This document shows, piece by piece, positions 18,336 through 28,225 of a stretch of DNA of 64,000 nt. A model generated the notes under the pieces. The model was given only the letters and a program-made list of their open reading frames with translations. It was not told where the DNA came from and searched no databases. How positions within the stretch are numbered: the first letter of the stretch is position 1; each line of letters opens with the position of its first letter. Made by a program: the position numbers and the translations under genes. Origin of the DNA: Nostoc sphaeroides (lineage in GTDB: Bacteria; Cyanobacteriota; Cyanobacteriia; Cyanobacteriales; Nostocaceae); assembly GCF_003443655.1 (NCBI RefSeq), contig NZ_CP031941.1, positions 4,834,501-4,898,500 on the forward strand, given 5' to 3'.

Positions 18336-18998
18336 ATGACTACAATAACAACAAAAATAGCCTTATCTGTTCTAGGAGCAGTAGGAATTAGTTTTTTGTC
18401 TTTGACACCAGCGAGAGCCTTCATCTTGGTAGAACCCATCGTGACAACTCAAAATGAAGACATACTCGAAACGAAAAACCCAAGAACACTTGGGCCAGAG
18501 TTTCAACCAGGGCAAGTAATAGAATATGGTGTCTCAGATGTAGCTAATAACTTTCTAAATGCTACTGGGTACGATATAGAAAGCTTGGTCTTTGATTTAA
18601 AAACGCTGTCCTATAGTAATCCAGATTCTACTCCCGTATTTAATAATGAGCCGGTGCAGTGGGGAGATGTTAATGGAGATGGCAAGATTGGTTACTCTAA
18701 TAACTCTGATCTAAAGGATATTTTTAGAGACATTACCATAAAAGATAACATCATCACTTTTAGTGGTGGCGTAATCCCAAACGGAACCCTGTTTTACAAT
18801 CCATTCGCTACCAACCCCAATGTATCGCCAGGTGCTGGAATCATTCCACCAGTGCCAGCAGAGCAAGTGGATAAAGATGGGCCAATCAGAGTGGCTAGTT
18901 ATTACACCGCTGTTCCTGAATCAACTAATGTTTTGGGTGTACTAGTTTTTGGCGCTTTAGGTGTAGCTTTCAAAGTAAAGCGATCGCTTCACTGTTAA
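18336..18998 (+). CDS. Secreted PEP-CTERM-like protein
   Basis: A 220-residue exported protein. Signal peptide: MTTITTKIALSVLGAVGISF, with likely cleavage after ARA. The C terminus is VPESTN, then a hydrophobic stretch VLGVLVFGALGVAF, then a basic KVKRS end, the PEP-CTERM sorting pattern of cyanobacteria. A GDVNGDGKIG segment (around residues 110-119) looks like a dockerin or EF-hand calcium loop. The body is otherwise unrecognised. Probably anchored or released at the cell surface by the exosortase system. Confidence 0.75.
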   Translation: MTTITTKIALSVLGAVGISFLSLTPARAFILVEPIVTTQNEDILETKNPRTLGPEFQPGQVIEYGVSDVANNFLNATGYDIESLVFDLKTLSYSNPDSTPVFNNEPVQWGDVNGDGKIGYSNNSDLKDIFRDITIKDNIITFSGGVIPNGTLFYNPFATNPNVSPGAGIIPPVPAEQVDKDGPIRVASYYTAVPESTNVLGVLVFGALGVAFKVKRSLHC

Positions 18999-19003
18999 AG
19001 CTC

Positions 19004-20062
19004 TCACTCAGCAATTAATTCACGATACACCGCCAGTGTTTCCTGATGGACGCGGGCAACACTCAGCCACTCTAGGTTGTGATTTGCCCGTTGTTTCCAT
19101 TCGTGCAACATATCGGCATTACTCAGTAATTTTACTAAAACTCCAGCCAAAGCATTACTATCTTTTACTGGCACTAAAAGCCCTGCTTCCCCATTGTCCA
19201 AAGCTTCAGGAATCCCGTCTACTTGAGTGCCAACGATCGCAGTTCCCGCTTCCCTAGCTTCCGAAAGCACCAACGGGCAAGGATCGCGGTGGGAAGCTAG
19301 CACAAATATGTCACAAGATATCAGATAGCGTTGAGGTTCCGCCTGGAAACCTTCAAAATGAATACGTTCTTTTACAGAAGTTGCTTGTGCCTGTGCCTCA
19401 AATAGCTGTTTATCAGGGCCATTTCCTACCAAATAAAGATGCGCTTGGGGAAAATCTGAGGCGATTTGTTCAAAAGCAGCGATTAACTCAGCGATTCCCT
19501 TGCGTTGATACATTCCGGCTACAGTTGCGATCGCTGGACGTTGTAATGGTAAAGGTTGATAATCTTGTATTTGTCGTGTGCGGGGACTGCCCAAAGTTCC
19601 ATTACATACTATCCGCAGCTTTTTTTCTGAAATACCACGCCTTTCCATAGAATCTCGCACAGCCTTACTGACAGCAATTACCCTGTCAGCTAAACCCATC
19701 AACAAACTAGAACGCTGAAATTCATTGTGGACTGTGGAAACTAAAGCATATTTATGCCCTTTAAAAATGCGGGCTAGGATAACTCCCGTCATCATGTGGG
19801 CGTGAACAATATCCGGCTGAAATTCTGCTGCGATCGCTCTATAACGTACAGCCGCTTTGATAATACTTATCGGTTTTCTAGTTTGGTCTAGTTGGTAATG
19901 TTTAACACCATATATATTTAGTAATTTCTCATATTCACCACCAGCAGAAATCACCGCTACCTCATAACCAGATTTTGCCTGTAAACAAGCCAAATCCACA
20001 GCTACATTTACAATACCGTTACCTATTTCTTGAACGTGGTTCAAAATATGGATGATTCGCAT
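19004..20062 (-). CDS. Glycosyltransferase family 4
   Basis: A 352-residue GT-B enzyme. N-terminal domain: MRIIHILNHVQEIGNGIVNV with the Gly loop, DIVHAHMMTG in the middle. C-terminal nucleotide-sugar domain: VAGMYQRKGIAELIAAF, YLVGNGPDK and the E-x7-E-like region DPCPLVLSEAREAG, followed by VDGIPEAL. It likely adds a sugar to a lipid or polysaccharide precursor on the cytoplasmic side of the membrane. Another glycosyltransferase (GT2) lies upstream on the same strand after about 820 bp; donor and acceptor are unknown. Confidence 0.9.
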   Translation of the reverse strand: MRIIHILNHVQEIGNGIVNVAVDLACLQAKSGYEVAVISAGGEYEKLLNIYGVKHYQLDQTRKPISIIKAAVRYRAIAAEFQPDIVHAHMMTGVILARIFKGHKYALVSTVHNEFQRSSLLMGLADRVIAVSKAVRDSMERRGISEKKLRIVCNGTLGSPRTRQIQDYQPLPLQRPAIATVAGMYQRKGIAELIAAFEQIASDFPQAHLYLVGNGPDKQLFEAQAQATSVKERIHFEGFQAEPQRYLISCDIFVLASHRDPCPLVLSEAREAGTAIVGTQVDGIPEALDNGEAGLLVPVKDSNALAGVLVKLLSNADMLHEWKQRANHNLEWLSVARVHQETLAVYRELIAE

Positions 20063-20189
20063 AATCTTTGAGATATGTATAAAAAATAAAGATAAGTAAC
20101 TGAGTATAAATCAACATAATTATTGAGGTCTTCAACGACAACTCAAAAGTAGTCAGTAGTGCGTATAATTGACACTACTTACTGATCGC

Positions 20190-20284
20190 TATAGCGGTGT
20201 GCAGTTCAGTGAGATACAAAAAAAATGCTGGAATGATTTGACAGCAAGGACTTTGGTGTTCTCATCCAATCGATAACCGCTATA
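20190..20284. repeat. 95-bp TATAGCG MITE-like element
   Basis: Starts TATAGCGGT and ends ACCGCTATA, 95 bp. The length and ends match two copies at 26825-26919 and 26944-27038. The interior differs more than the ends. The rest of 20063-20881 holds palindromic repeat fragments (such as CTCTACGAGACGCTACGCG near 20700) and no gene. Confidence 0.65.
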
Positions 20285-20881
20285 GCACTTATAATCAGTC
20301 ACTTAGCCTTAAAGACTTATTCTGTAACGGCTCAATAAATCGGGGTAAAACTCTAAAATTCTCCAGACTAAATCTGCTATTTCAGTTGCTACAGCCTTCT
20401 TTGCTATTCCCCAATACGATCAACCAGCATGAGCCAATACCCTGACATCGGACTCTAGGGCAGCACAGCACATATATAAATATTATTCAATACATCGCCA
20501 AAACAGAGAATAAAAGTCTAGTGAACGCGAGTGCGTCTCGTAGAAGGGACTACGCAAACACTACAAACTCAATTTTTATCACTGATTTAAGTGATTTAAG
20601 GATTTCACGGAATGAAGAATATGACAGTAAATGAAAGGGTTTAATACCTCAATAAGACAGGTAGCAAGTTTTGCGTTGGGGTTACAATCCGCAGACGCTC
20701 TCTACGAGACGCTACGCGTAGCTTGCTTAAGAGTAAGGGTACGCGGACTCGCTAACGCAACTCTACAAGACGCTGCGCGAACGCTAATGCAAAACAAAAT
20801 TCACGTTAGCGTAGCCCATTACGAATTGCGAATTACGAATCACGAATTATTTAATCTGGGTGTTTTGCTAGGTATCATAAA

Positions 20882-21826
20882 TTACGACTCAATCAACACA
20901 AGTTTGCGAATCTGAGAATTGTTTCCCTGAGAGCGGCGTGATGAGGCAGCAGTTAGCAAAAACTTCCAAGACTGAGGAGAAATTATAGAAGGATCTATCA
21001 TTGAAAGGAAACTCTTGATATTTTTTTGTTTCAATGCTACTAAAACCCAATGAAGTTTCAGGTAATTTTTTATATCCTGAAAAAGAGGAATTTTGGAGCG
21101 ATGTTGCTCATTTACCAAGGCGTAAATTTTTTCCTTCATCAAAATATTTGTAGCTAACCGTCGAGACAAAGAAAACTTTTGATTATACGCACCTGGCCAG
21201 ACAGTGCGGTAAGCAAGACACTGATTAAGGAAAATAGCATCGCCAAACTGGGCAATCCGAATCCACGAATCGATATCATCACAGTTAGCATCGAGTGTAG
21301 AGTCCCAACCACCAGTTTGCAGAAAAGCATCACGTCGCGAAGCTACTTGTACAGGCGTGCCAAATGGTACAAGCTCTAATAGCATACCGTAATGAATATC
21401 GGCTTGGGGGATATAAAAAGCTAAACCGGGGCCAACTTGGGGGGTGCGACTAAGTTCAACTTCATTACCATCCACCTGAGCCGCCACACAAGAGCAGATT
21501 ACAGCATCGGGACGAAGTGCGATCGCCTTAATCATCTCTTCTATGCAGTTAGGTGCTAAATAGTCGTCATCATCTAAAAATTTAATCCAGTCGCCGCTAG
21601 CTTTGGCAACTCCAGCATTTACCGTTGCTGCATGGCCAAGGTTCACTTCGTTACAATGGTAAACAACCTTGTCCCCTAAGCTTTTAATATAGGTTTGCGT
21701 ATCGTCAGAAGAACAGTCATCGGCAACAACCACCTCGCACTCAATGGTTTGGTTACGAGCCGAATCAATTGCTCTTTGCAGCAAATTCAAGCGATTATAG
21801 GTACTGATGACGACGCTAAATTTCAT
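20882..21826 (-). CDS. Glycosyltransferase family 2
   Basis: A 314-residue GT-A enzyme. From ATG 21826 it reads MKFSVVISTYNRLNLLQRAI, then VVVADDCSSDDTQ (nucleotide-binding Asp), and FLDDDDYLAPNCIEEM containing the metal-binding DxD-like motif. I prefer this ATG because AGGGGTG lies just upstream; an upstream extension of 28 residues is not family-like. It probably builds an extracellular polysaccharide or a glycoconjugate; donor unknown. It is divergent from rplS. Confidence 0.9.
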   Translation of the reverse strand: MKFSVVISTYNRLNLLQRAIDSARNQTIECEVVVADDCSSDDTQTYIKSLGDKVVYHCNEVNLGHAATVNAGVAKASGDWIKFLDDDDYLAPNCIEEMIKAIALRPDAVICSCVAAQVDGNEVELSRTPQVGPGLAFYIPQADIHYGMLLELVPFGTPVQVASRRDAFLQTGGWDSTLDANCDDIDSWIRIAQFGDAIFLNQCLAYRTVWPGAYNQKFSLSRRLATNILMKEKIYALVNEQHRSKIPLFQDIKNYLKLHWVLVALKQKNIKSFLSMIDPSIISPQSWKFLLTAASSRRSQGNNSQIRKLVLIES

Positions 21827-21980
21827 AAATTTCACCCCTGTGTGACGGCATTCTGCAATATAGCTTTGAACTTTAGGCTGTTGTATCAGTAAAATTATCA
21901 ATACTAACAAGTAGACTGAAATAGGATTATCGATTTATCATTGATGATCGTGAGATTTTTTTAAGCAGACACCAAAGACT

Positions 21981-22343
21981 ATGAACGCTCAAGAGATTAT
22001 CCGCTCGATTGAAGCGGAACACCTAAAATCGAATCTGCCCGACATTTATGTGGGCGACACCGTAAAAGTCGGAGTCAAAATCAAGGAAGGCGAAAAGTAC
22101 CGTGTACAACCCTACGAGGGAGTAGTGATTGCCAAACGCAATGGTGGCATCAACGAAACGATTACAGTCCGTAAGGTTTTTCAAGGTGTGGGTGTTGAGC
22201 GGGTGTTTTTGTTGCATTCTCCCCGGATTGACAGCATCAAAGTATTACGTCGTGGTAAGGTACGCCGTGCTAAACTGTATTATCTCCGCGATCGCGTAGG
22301 TAAGGCAACCCGGATCAAGCAACGGTTTGACCGCCCTTTGTGA
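21981..22343 (+). CDS. rplS: 50S ribosomal protein L19
   Basis: A 120-residue protein of the large subunit at the interface with 16S rRNA. Typical L19 features: [20 protein letters not shown] at the N terminus, [20 protein letters not shown] in the middle, and [16 protein letters not shown] at the C terminus. It precedes tRNA-Trp and the secE-nusG-rplK cluster, an arrangement found in cyanobacteria. A small hairpin (AGCGGCA/TGCCGCT, 22374-22389) follows. Confidence 0.96.
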   Translation: MNAQEIIRSIEAEHLKSNLPDIYVGDTVKVGVKIKEGEKYRVQPYEGVVIAKRNGGINETITVRKVFQGVGVERVFLLHSPRIDSIKVLRRGKVRRAKLYYLRDRVGKATRIKQRFDRPL

Positions 22344-22490
22344 TTCGTCCTTCAATAGTATGAGAGAAATCTTAAGCGGCATCTGCCGCTAACTTGTTTT
22401 ATCAAGGAAATTGAGGTATGATAAAAATCGCGTGTTGCGTTAAACTGAAAACATTAGTTAAGCGCAATAACTGAATCAAAAACAGCTTGT

Positions 22491-22563
22491 GCGCTCTTAG
22501 TTCAGTTGGTAGAACGCAGGTCTCCAAAACCTGATGTCGGGGGTTCAAGTCCTCCAGGGCGCG
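22491..22563 (+). tRNA. trnW: tRNA-Trp (CCA)
   Basis: A 73-nt cloverleaf: acceptor GCGCTCT pairs with AGGGCGC (one G-U), the anticodon loop CTCCAAA gives CCA, and the T loop is GTTCAAGTC. No encoded CCA end. It sits between rplS and secE. Confidence 0.95.
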
Positions 22564-22583
22564 CTCAAGAGCAAAAAACAAAG

Positions 22584-22636
22584 CCCGAAATAATTACGCA
22601 ACTGCTATATTAGCAGTTAGCGTTAATAATTTCGGG
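22584..22636. terminator. Long imperfect hairpin after tRNA-Trp
   Basis: CCCGAAATAATTACGC and GCGTTAATAATTTCGGG enclose AACTGCTA/TAGCAGTT, giving a stem of roughly 24 bp. There is no clear T tract, so it could be a terminator, a processing site or a small inverted repeat element. Confidence 0.5.
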
Positions 22637-22890
22637 TAAACTTATTGTATTTGTAGTTGTTTTGCTTTCAGTAAGCGAAATAAAGTCGAAACTGCAAACG
22701 TGGATGAACAAATTTTAGATTTTAAATTTTAAATTTTGGATTGACAAAAAATCAAATGCACAACCCAAAATCTGAAGTTGAGTGCCTTTGTCTTAAAGCA
22801 TGAGGTAAATCTAAAATCCAAAATCGTTCGACTGAGCGTAGTCGAAGTCCCAAATCCAAAATTGAGTGACAAACGGGAGAATTAAGGGTC

Positions 22891-23112
22891 GTGGCCAAAA
22901 AAAGTGAAGCAGAATTGCCAGAAACCACAAATGGGTTTAGCTTTAACAACTTCATACAGGGAACCAAAGAAGAACTTGAAAAAGTAGTTTGGCCCAGTCG
23001 GAAACAGATAGTGAGCGAATCCGCCGCTGTGTTGTTAATGGTTGCACTCTCCGCATCTTTGATATACTTGGTCGATGGATTGTTTGGTTGGGCAGCAAAA
23101 CAGGTGTTCTGA
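22891..23112 (+). CDS. secE: Preprotein translocase subunit SecE
   Basis: A 73-residue subunit of the SecYEG channel that clamps SecY. A charged N-terminal half contains NFIQGTKEELEKVVWPSRKQ, the conserved SecE amphipathic helix and WPS motif; a single membrane helix follows (AAVLLMVALSASLIYLVDGLF). It starts at GTG 22891. The TGA overlaps the nusG ATG (TGATG), indicating translational coupling. Confidence 0.95.
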   Translation: MAKKSEAELPETTNGFSFNNFIQGTKEELEKVVWPSRKQIVSESAAVLLMVALSASLIYLVDGLFGWAAKQVF

Positions 23113-23753
23113 TGACTTTTGCAACAGAGGAACCTCGCAACTCCACGTTCCAGTCGGAGGAAACAGCAGAAACAGCAGAAACAGCGTCAAAAGAAGCACG
23201 CTGGTACGCAGTGCAAGTAGCCTCAGGCTGTGAAAAGCGTGTAAAGACTAACTTAGAGCAACGCATTCAAACTTTTGATGTAGCCGACAAAATTGTTCAG
23301 GTAGAAATTCCACAAACGCCGGCGGTGAAAATCCGCAAAGATGGCAGTCGCCAGCATACAGAAGAAAAAGTTTTCCCTGGCTATGTGCTGGTGCGGATGA
23401 TGATGGATGATGATACCTGGCAGGTGGTACGAAACACCTCTCATGTTATTAACTTTGTCGGTGCAGAACAAAAACGTGGTAGCAGTAAGGGTCGCGGTCA
23501 TGTGAACCCCATACCACTGAGTTCTTCAGAAGTCGAACGCATATTCAAACAAACCAGCGAACAAGAGCCAGTTCTCAAAATTGACATGGCTACTGGTGAT
23601 AAGATAATGGTGCTTTCTGGCCCATTTAAAGATTTTGAAGGCGAGGTAATTGAAGTTTCTCCAGAACGGAGTAAACTTAAAGCCTTGCTCTCAATTTTCG
23701 GCAGGGATACACCAGTAGAACTGGAATTTAATCAGGTAGAGAAACAGAGTTAA
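23112..23753 (+). CDS. nusG: Transcription termination/antitermination factor NusG
   Basis: A 213-residue elongation factor binding RNA polymerase. From ATG 23112: an acidic N-terminal extension, then the NGN domain (RWYAVQVASGCEKRVKTNLE, KVFPGYVLVRMMMDDDTWQV VRNT), and a C-terminal KOW domain (GDKIMVLSGPFKDFEGEV). The start overlaps the secE stop by one base; longer upstream starts would lie inside secE. rplK follows 6 bp downstream, the classic order. Confidence 0.96.
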   Translation: MTFATEEPRNSTFQSEETAETAETASKEARWYAVQVASGCEKRVKTNLEQRIQTFDVADKIVQVEIPQTPAVKIRKDGSRQHTEEKVFPGYVLVRMMMDDDTWQVVRNTSHVINFVGAEQKRGSSKGRGHVNPIPLSSSEVERIFKQTSEQEPVLKIDMATGDKIMVLSGPFKDFEGEVIEVSPERSKLKALLSIFGRDTPVELEFNQVEKQS

Positions 23754-23759
23754 ATACAA

Positions 23760-24185
23760 ATGGCGAAGAAAGTAGTGGCGGTCATTAAACTGGCCCTGAA
23801 TGCTGGAAAAGCCAACCCAGCACCGCCAGTTGGGCCCGCGCTGGGTCAACATGGCGTTAACATCATGATGTTCTGCAAAGAGTACAACGCCAAAACAGCA
23901 GACCAAGCTGGAATGGTGATACCTGTAGAAATCTCGGTTTTTGAAGACCGGAGTTTTACATTTGTCCTCAAAACGCCACCAGCATCAGTGTTGATTCGGA
24001 AGGCGGCGAAGGTTGAAAAAGGCTCGAATGAACCCAACAAAAAGAAGGTTGGGTCAATTAGCAAAGCCCAATTGCAAGAAATAGCCCAAACGAAACTCCC
24101 CGACCTTAATGCCAACGACATAGACGCGGCAATGAAGATTGTGGCAGGAACGGCTAAAAATATGGGTGTAACAATCACAGACTAA
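23760..24185 (+). CDS. rplK: 50S ribosomal protein L11
   Basis: A 141-residue protein of the GTPase-associated centre. The N-terminal domain has [27 protein letters not shown] and the C-terminal rRNA-binding domain has [18 protein letters not shown] and [13 protein letters not shown]. Standard length, ATG at 23760, close behind nusG. Confidence 0.97.
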   Translation: MAKKVVAVIKLALNAGKANPAPPVGPALGQHGVNIMMFCKEYNAKTADQAGMVIPVEISVFEDRSFTFVLKTPPASVLIRKAAKVEKGSNEPNKKKVGSISKAQLQEIAQTKLPDLNANDIDAAMKIVAGTAKNMGVTITD

Positions 24186-24323
24186 AAAAGTTATGAGTTA
24201 TGAGTTATGAGTTTTAAATTAGTAACTCCTCATTCCTTACTCCTAACTTGCTACTCCAAAATCTAAAATCCAAAATTGTATCGGGGGAGAGGCGAGGCTT
24301 CGGAATTACCCCAGGAGAGAAAA

Positions 24324-25037
24324 ATGGCAAAAATATCGCGTCGTTTGCAAGGACTGCAAGCAAAAGTAGAAGATAAGGACTATCATCCTTTAGAGGCTTT
24401 AGCCCTTCTCAAAGAGACAGCAACAGCTAAATTTACCGAAGCTGCGGAAGCGCATGTCCGGCTGGGAATTGACCCTAAGTATACAGACCAACAGTTGCGG
24501 ACAACGGTAGCACTGCCCAAAGGTACTGGACAAATCGTCCGGGTGGCGGTGATTGCTAGAGGCGAAAAGGTCAACGAAGCAAGCAACGCTGGTGCTGATA
24601 TAGTCGGTTCAGAAGAACTGATTGACGAAATCCAGAAAGGTAGAATGGATTTTGATAAGCTGATTGCCACACCCGATGTGATGCCACAGGTGGCAAAGCT
24701 GGGTAAGTTGCTTGGGCCGCGTGGTTTGATGCCATCGCCCAAAGGTGGAACCGTAACATTTGATTTAGGAAGTGCGATCGCAGAATTCAAAGCTGGTAAA
24801 TTAGAATTCCGAGCTGACCGAACTGGCATTGTCCATGTTATGTTTGGTAAGACAACATTCTCGCCTGAAGATTTGTTAGTCAACCTGAAGGCATTGCAGG
24901 AGACGATTGACCGTAACCGTCCTTCAGGGGCTAAAGGTCGTTATTGGCGCACATTTTATGTGTCAGCCACAATGGGGCCATCGATTAAAATTGATGTCAC
25001 CGCCCTACGAGATTTGAAACTGAGCGAAGCTGGTTAA
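24324..25037 (+). CDS. rplA: 50S ribosomal protein L1
   Basis: A 237-residue L1-stalk protein, which in many bacteria also represses its own operon. [20 protein letters not shown] begins at ATG 24324, with AGGAGAG upstream; the open frame before it is not conserved. The signature [15 protein letters not shown] lies near residues 131-145. An STRR-bearing gap of about 140 bp separates it from rplK, and an L10 leader follows. Confidence 0.96.
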   Translation: MAKISRRLQGLQAKVEDKDYHPLEALALLKETATAKFTEAAEAHVRLGIDPKYTDQQLRTTVALPKGTGQIVRVAVIARGEKVNEASNAGADIVGSEELIDEIQKGRMDFDKLIATPDVMPQVAKLGKLLGPRGLMPSPKGGTVTFDLGSAIAEFKAGKLEFRADRTGIVHVMFGKTTFSPEDLLVNLKALQETIDRNRPSGAKGRYWRTFYVSATMGPSIKIDVTALRDLKLSEAG

Positions 25038-25039
25038 CT

Positions 25040-25162
25040 AAGAGTTAGGAGTTAGGAGTTATGAGTTAGGAGTTATGAGTTAGGAATTAAGAGAGTTATA
25101 AGTTATAAGTTTTATTTTTAACTCCTCACTCCTCACTCCTCACTTTTAACTCCTCACTTCTA
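25040..25162. repeat. STRR arrays (GAGTTAG/GAGTTAT, then CTCCTCA)
   Basis: Direct and complementary heptamer arrays between rplA and the L10 leader, able to form a hairpin; a smaller pair lies at 24190-24248. Confidence 0.85.
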
Positions 25163-25179
25163 ACTTTAAATTAAATAGG

Positions 25180-25345
25180 CAAAGCCGGAGACAGCAGGTG
25201 CTAATAGCTTAAATATCCTGCCGAGGTTAAAACTCTAATAGTCAGAATTACCACCCATAAAAAAAGGTGTGATAACTATGGCGTCAAGAGTCTTAATACT
25301 CGACCCCGGCTAGATTAGCTGGGGTTTGTTGTTTGGGTTCAGGTT
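25180..25345 (+). promoter_or_regulatory. Ribosomal protein L10 leader
   Basis: Structured leader before rplJ-rplL. It includes GGAGACAGCAGGTGCTAATA with downstream partner segments and ends in a hairpin CCCCGGCTA/TAGCTGGGG (25304-25324) followed by a T-rich stretch. In bacteria L10 (with L7/L12) binds such leaders to repress synthesis. Assigned by position and general features; a covariance-model match was not run. Confidence 0.65.
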
Positions 25346-25402
25346 TAGAAGAAACGTACAAGTAGGGCACTTCACCGATTATTTTAAGGAGGTGAGATTG
25401 GA

Positions 25403-26017
25403 ATGGGTAGAACACTAGAAAATAAAAAAGAGATAGTAGCTGACCTCAAAGAAACTTTGAGTCAGTCAACTCTGGCACTGGTAATTGACTATCAGGGGCT
25501 AACAGTTTCTGAAATCACAGACTTACGGCGGCGGCTGCGTCCTAGTGGCACTGTTTGTAAAGTGACGAAGAACACTCTAATGGGTATTGCCATTAAAGAT
25601 GATGAAAAATGGCAGCCTTTGTCGGAATTGCTCAACGGTTCTTCCGCCTTTTTGCTGGTAAAAGAAGATTTTTCATCGGCAATTAAGGCTTACCAAGAAT
25701 TTCAAAAAGTCAGCAAGAAGACAGAACTTCGTGGTGGTGTACTGGAAGGTCGCCTACTCAAAGAACCTGATGTCAAGGTACTAGGAGACTTGCCATCTAA
25801 GGAACAACTCATCGCCCAAATTGCTGGGGCTATCAACGCCTTGGCTACCAAGATTGCTGTGGGTATTAATGAAGTTCCTGGTTCACTGGCTCGCGCTTTG
25901 CAGGCTGTGTCTGAACAAGAGCAAAGTGGTGGTAGCACCGAAAGTGCTGCTGTTGCTGATAGCAGCACCGAAGCCGAAGCTGTTGCTGATAGCAGCACAG
26001 AAAGTGCTGCTGAATAG
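25403..26017 (+). CDS. rplJ: 50S ribosomal protein L10
   Basis: A 204-residue stalk-base protein that holds the L7/L12 dimers. [20 protein letters not shown] at the N terminus and [13 protein letters not shown] in the middle are typical. AAGGAGG precedes the ATG. The C-terminal tail is extended by a duplicated segment (AVADSSTE twice) encoded by a direct repeat near 25945-26010, longer than usual and unlikely to be structured. Confidence 0.96.
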   Translation: MGRTLENKKEIVADLKETLSQSTLALVIDYQGLTVSEITDLRRRLRPSGTVCKVTKNTLMGIAIKDDEKWQPLSELLNGSSAFLLVKEDFSSAIKAYQEFQKVSKKTELRGGVLEGRLLKEPDVKVLGDLPSKEQLIAQIAGAINALATKIAVGINEVPGSLARALQAVSEQEQSGGSTESAAVADSSTEAEAVADSSTESAAE

Positions 26018-26114
26018 ACTTCGTGGTTCATCAGTCAACAGTCAAAAGCTAATGACCAATGACTAATGACTAATGACTAATAAATAATCAATCAAAATTA
26101 CAGGAGTTATATCA

Positions 26115-26501
26115 ATGTCTGCTGCAACCGATAACATTTTAGAAGAACTAAAAAAACTGTCTTTGCTGGAAGCTTCTGAGTTAGTTAAGCAAATTGAAGA
26201 AGCTTTTGGCGTGAGTGCTGCTGCACCTGTTGGCGTAGCGTTTGCAGGCCCTGGTCCTACTGCTCCTGCTGAGGAAGCTGTTGAGCAAACCGAGTTTGAA
26301 GTGATTCTCGAATCTGTCCCAGCTGATAAGAAGATTGCCGTACTGAAGATTGTCCGGGAATTGACCGGCTTGGGTCTGAAAGAAGCTAAAGACTTGGTAG
26401 AAGCTGCGCCCAAGGCTGTTAAAGAAGGTATTGCTAAGGATGCTGCTGAAGATGCTAAGAAGCGCATCGAAGAAGCTGGCGGTAAGGTGACTGTTAAGTA
26501 G
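26115..26501 (+). CDS. rplL: 50S ribosomal protein L7/L12
   Basis: A 128-residue stalk protein: N-terminal dimerisation domain ([20 protein letters not shown]), an Ala/Pro hinge, and the C-terminal factor-binding domain ending [18 protein letters not shown] and GGKVTVK. Cotranscribed with rplJ; terminator follows. Confidence 0.97.
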   Translation: MSAATDNILEELKKLSLLEASELVKQIEEAFGVSAAAPVGVAFAGPGPTAPAEEAVEQTEFEVILESVPADKKIAVLKIVRELTGLGLKEAKDLVEAAPKAVKEGIAKDAAEDAKKRIEEAGGKVTVK

Positions 26502-26529
26502 TCACAATTCTATTACCAGTTTTTTATTA

Positions 26530-26555
26530 AGGAGCCTAAATTAGGCTCCTTTTTT
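26530..26555 (+). terminator. rplJ-rplL terminator
   Basis: AGGAGCCTAA/TTAGGCTCCT perfect stem followed by six T. Confidence 0.9.
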
Positions 26556-26647
26556 GGGATTTTTCTTCAATGTCAACTGCATAGCATTCGGTCAATCCTC
26601 GCCAAAATCTTCGCACTCTCCGCATCTAGTATGGCGATCGCAGCTAC

Positions 26648-26806
26648 TATAGCGCTTCTCATTTGGATGCAATACATTTTGACCTCTCTCCTAAAAGGAG
26701 AGAGGCTTTGATGCTTACTCCCCTTCCCTCTCTTCGAGACGCTGCGCGAACGTAGGGAAGGGGCTGGGGGTTAGGTCTGTATTTCACGCAATTGAGAACC
26801 GCTATA
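26648..26806. repeat. 159-bp MITE-like element, TATAGCG ends
   Basis: Ends TATAGCGCTTCTCATTTG and, reversed, TATAGCGGTTCTCAATTG share a terminal inverted repeat of about 29 bp with few differences, extending to AATACA. The interior holds CTCTCCTAAAAGGAGAGAGG and CTTCGAGACGCTGCGCGAAC repeat fragments. Confidence 0.75.
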
Positions 26807-26824
26807 TATTTCTATACCTGTTCA

Positions 26825-26919
26825 TATAGCGTTTCTCAATCTAGTGAGGTACGTTTTTAAAGCTAGTTGTTTTGATATAAAAGGTTCGTCTGTACTTCAG
26901 TAGCCTGGAAAACGCTATA
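26825..26919. repeat. 95-bp TATAGCG element, copy A
   Basis: Starts TATAGCGTTTCTCAATCTAG and ends AAAACGCTATA; the GTGAGGTACGTTTT block is shared with copy B at 26944-27038. Confidence 0.8.
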
Positions 26920-26943
26920 AGCAGTAATAAAATCATCCCGTGA

Positions 26944-27038
26944 TATAGCGGTTCCCGACCTGGTGAGGTACGTTTTCAAAGCTACTAACCTTGGTAAACA
27001 AGATTTTGGTGTACCTCAGTTACTTGAAAAACGCTATA
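26944..27038. repeat. 95-bp TATAGCG element, copy B
   Basis: Same length, ends and GTGAGGTACGTTTT block as copy A, 24 bp downstream of it in the same orientation. Confidence 0.8.
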
Positions 27039-27137
27039 ACAGGTTAAGCTTTGTGACATGTATGTAGCTTATAAACGGTTGTTAGAGGTAATGTTAGTTT
27101 ATTACAAAATCAAGGCAGTAATTTTTCACTATCAACT

Positions 27138-27749
27138 ATGAAGACTATAAGTAAGGTAATTGCTTGTACTACAGCTTTAACATTAAGTATTGCACCTAAC
27201 TGCCTTGCTAGTACTTTCACTCCAGTTAATTGGACAATATCTGGACCAGGAACAACTAATACCCAACAAGTCAATCTAGATGAATATAATTTAAGTTATG
27301 ATCTACCTGGTACAGAAGGTTTTTATACAAACACTTGGACAATTTCGACAGTAGCAAATACTGATGGTAATTATAATTTTGACTGGAACTATACAGGTTT
27401 CCATTCTTACTTCCAAGTAACAGCCTTCCTCAATACTTTTAATCCAAACACAACTTTATACAGCGCTGGTCCGATCAACTGCTGTAGTTCCCCATCTGCT
27501 GGATTTAATGAATCTGGTAGTTATACTTTTAGCAATATTTCTGCTGGTCAGACATTTGGCTTTACAATCGGTGGTAGTCATTTTGATTCTGCACTTAGAC
27601 TTGAAGGAAATTTAAATTTAAAACAAATTGCCGGTCCAGTTTCTGTTCCCGAACATAATTCTATCCTTCCTCTGATTACTCTGGGATTATTTGGAGTTTA
27701 TAGCACTTTAAGAAAAAAAGAGCTACAAACTAAATTAACTAGAGTTTAG
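27138..27749 (+). CDS. Secreted PEP-CTERM-like protein
   Basis: A 203-residue exported protein. The signal peptide (MKTISKVIACTTALTLSIA) is followed by a beta-rich body with many Asn, Thr and Ser (for example NTWTISTVANTDGNYNFDWN). The C terminus has VPEHNSILPL, a hydrophobic ITLGLFGVY segment and basic RKKE, the PEP-CTERM anchor pattern. The body resembles uncharacterised cyanobacterial surface proteins; function unknown. A strong hairpin terminator follows at 28029-28061. Confidence 0.75.
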   Translation: MKTISKVIACTTALTLSIAPNCLASTFTPVNWTISGPGTTNTQQVNLDEYNLSYDLPGTEGFYTNTWTISTVANTDGNYNFDWNYTGFHSYFQVTAFLNTFNPNTTLYSAGPINCCSSPSAGFNESGSYTFSNISAGQTFGFTIGGSHFDSALRLEGNLNLKQIAGPVSVPEHNSILPLITLGLFGVYSTLRKKELQTKLTRV

Positions 27750-28028
27750 CTTGGTTTTATCTAAGTCTAAACCTCGTCCATTTTGAAACCTGGAGTTTTT
27801 AAGGAGAGTGTATTATTCGGTTGTGGCTTGAGTTCTCAGCTTTAACCTAATTCTAGAAAACTACGGTTTTCAAGGTAGACGCGGTTTAGTTTTTAAATGC
27901 TCAATTTTATCAACAGAGCATTTCGATTTCAGTACCAAGGCAAACATAGTGACTATTTTATCCTTGTATCACGGTTTTATACTTAATTAATCTCCACACT
28001 TAAATTTGAATTGATAATGTATCAAAAA

Positions 28029-28061
28029 ATGTCTTACATGAGGTCATGTAAGACATTTTTT
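28029..28061. terminator. Strong bidirectional terminator
   Basis: ATGTCTTACATGA and TCATGTAAGACAT form a perfect 13-bp stem with A6 before and T6 after. It lies about 280 bp past the PEP-CTERM gene and insulates recQ. Confidence 0.85.
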
Positions 28062-28225
28062 ATTGCTTGTGAGAAATCCGGGCCATGTCTAAAGCCAGGA
28101 ACTTCCACGGCGCGAGGACTTTGGTGAGGAACAAGTTGTTCTTTTGCTAGACGTTGGTACTCATGAGGATGTTTATTAGCTCAATACAAGTAAAATCGCT
28201 AATTTTCTCGCAACTGTCTCAAAAG

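Noticed and set aside
20631-20915. 94-residue plus-strand frame
   Set aside because: Made of palindromic intergenic repeats and overlaps the end of the GT2 gene.
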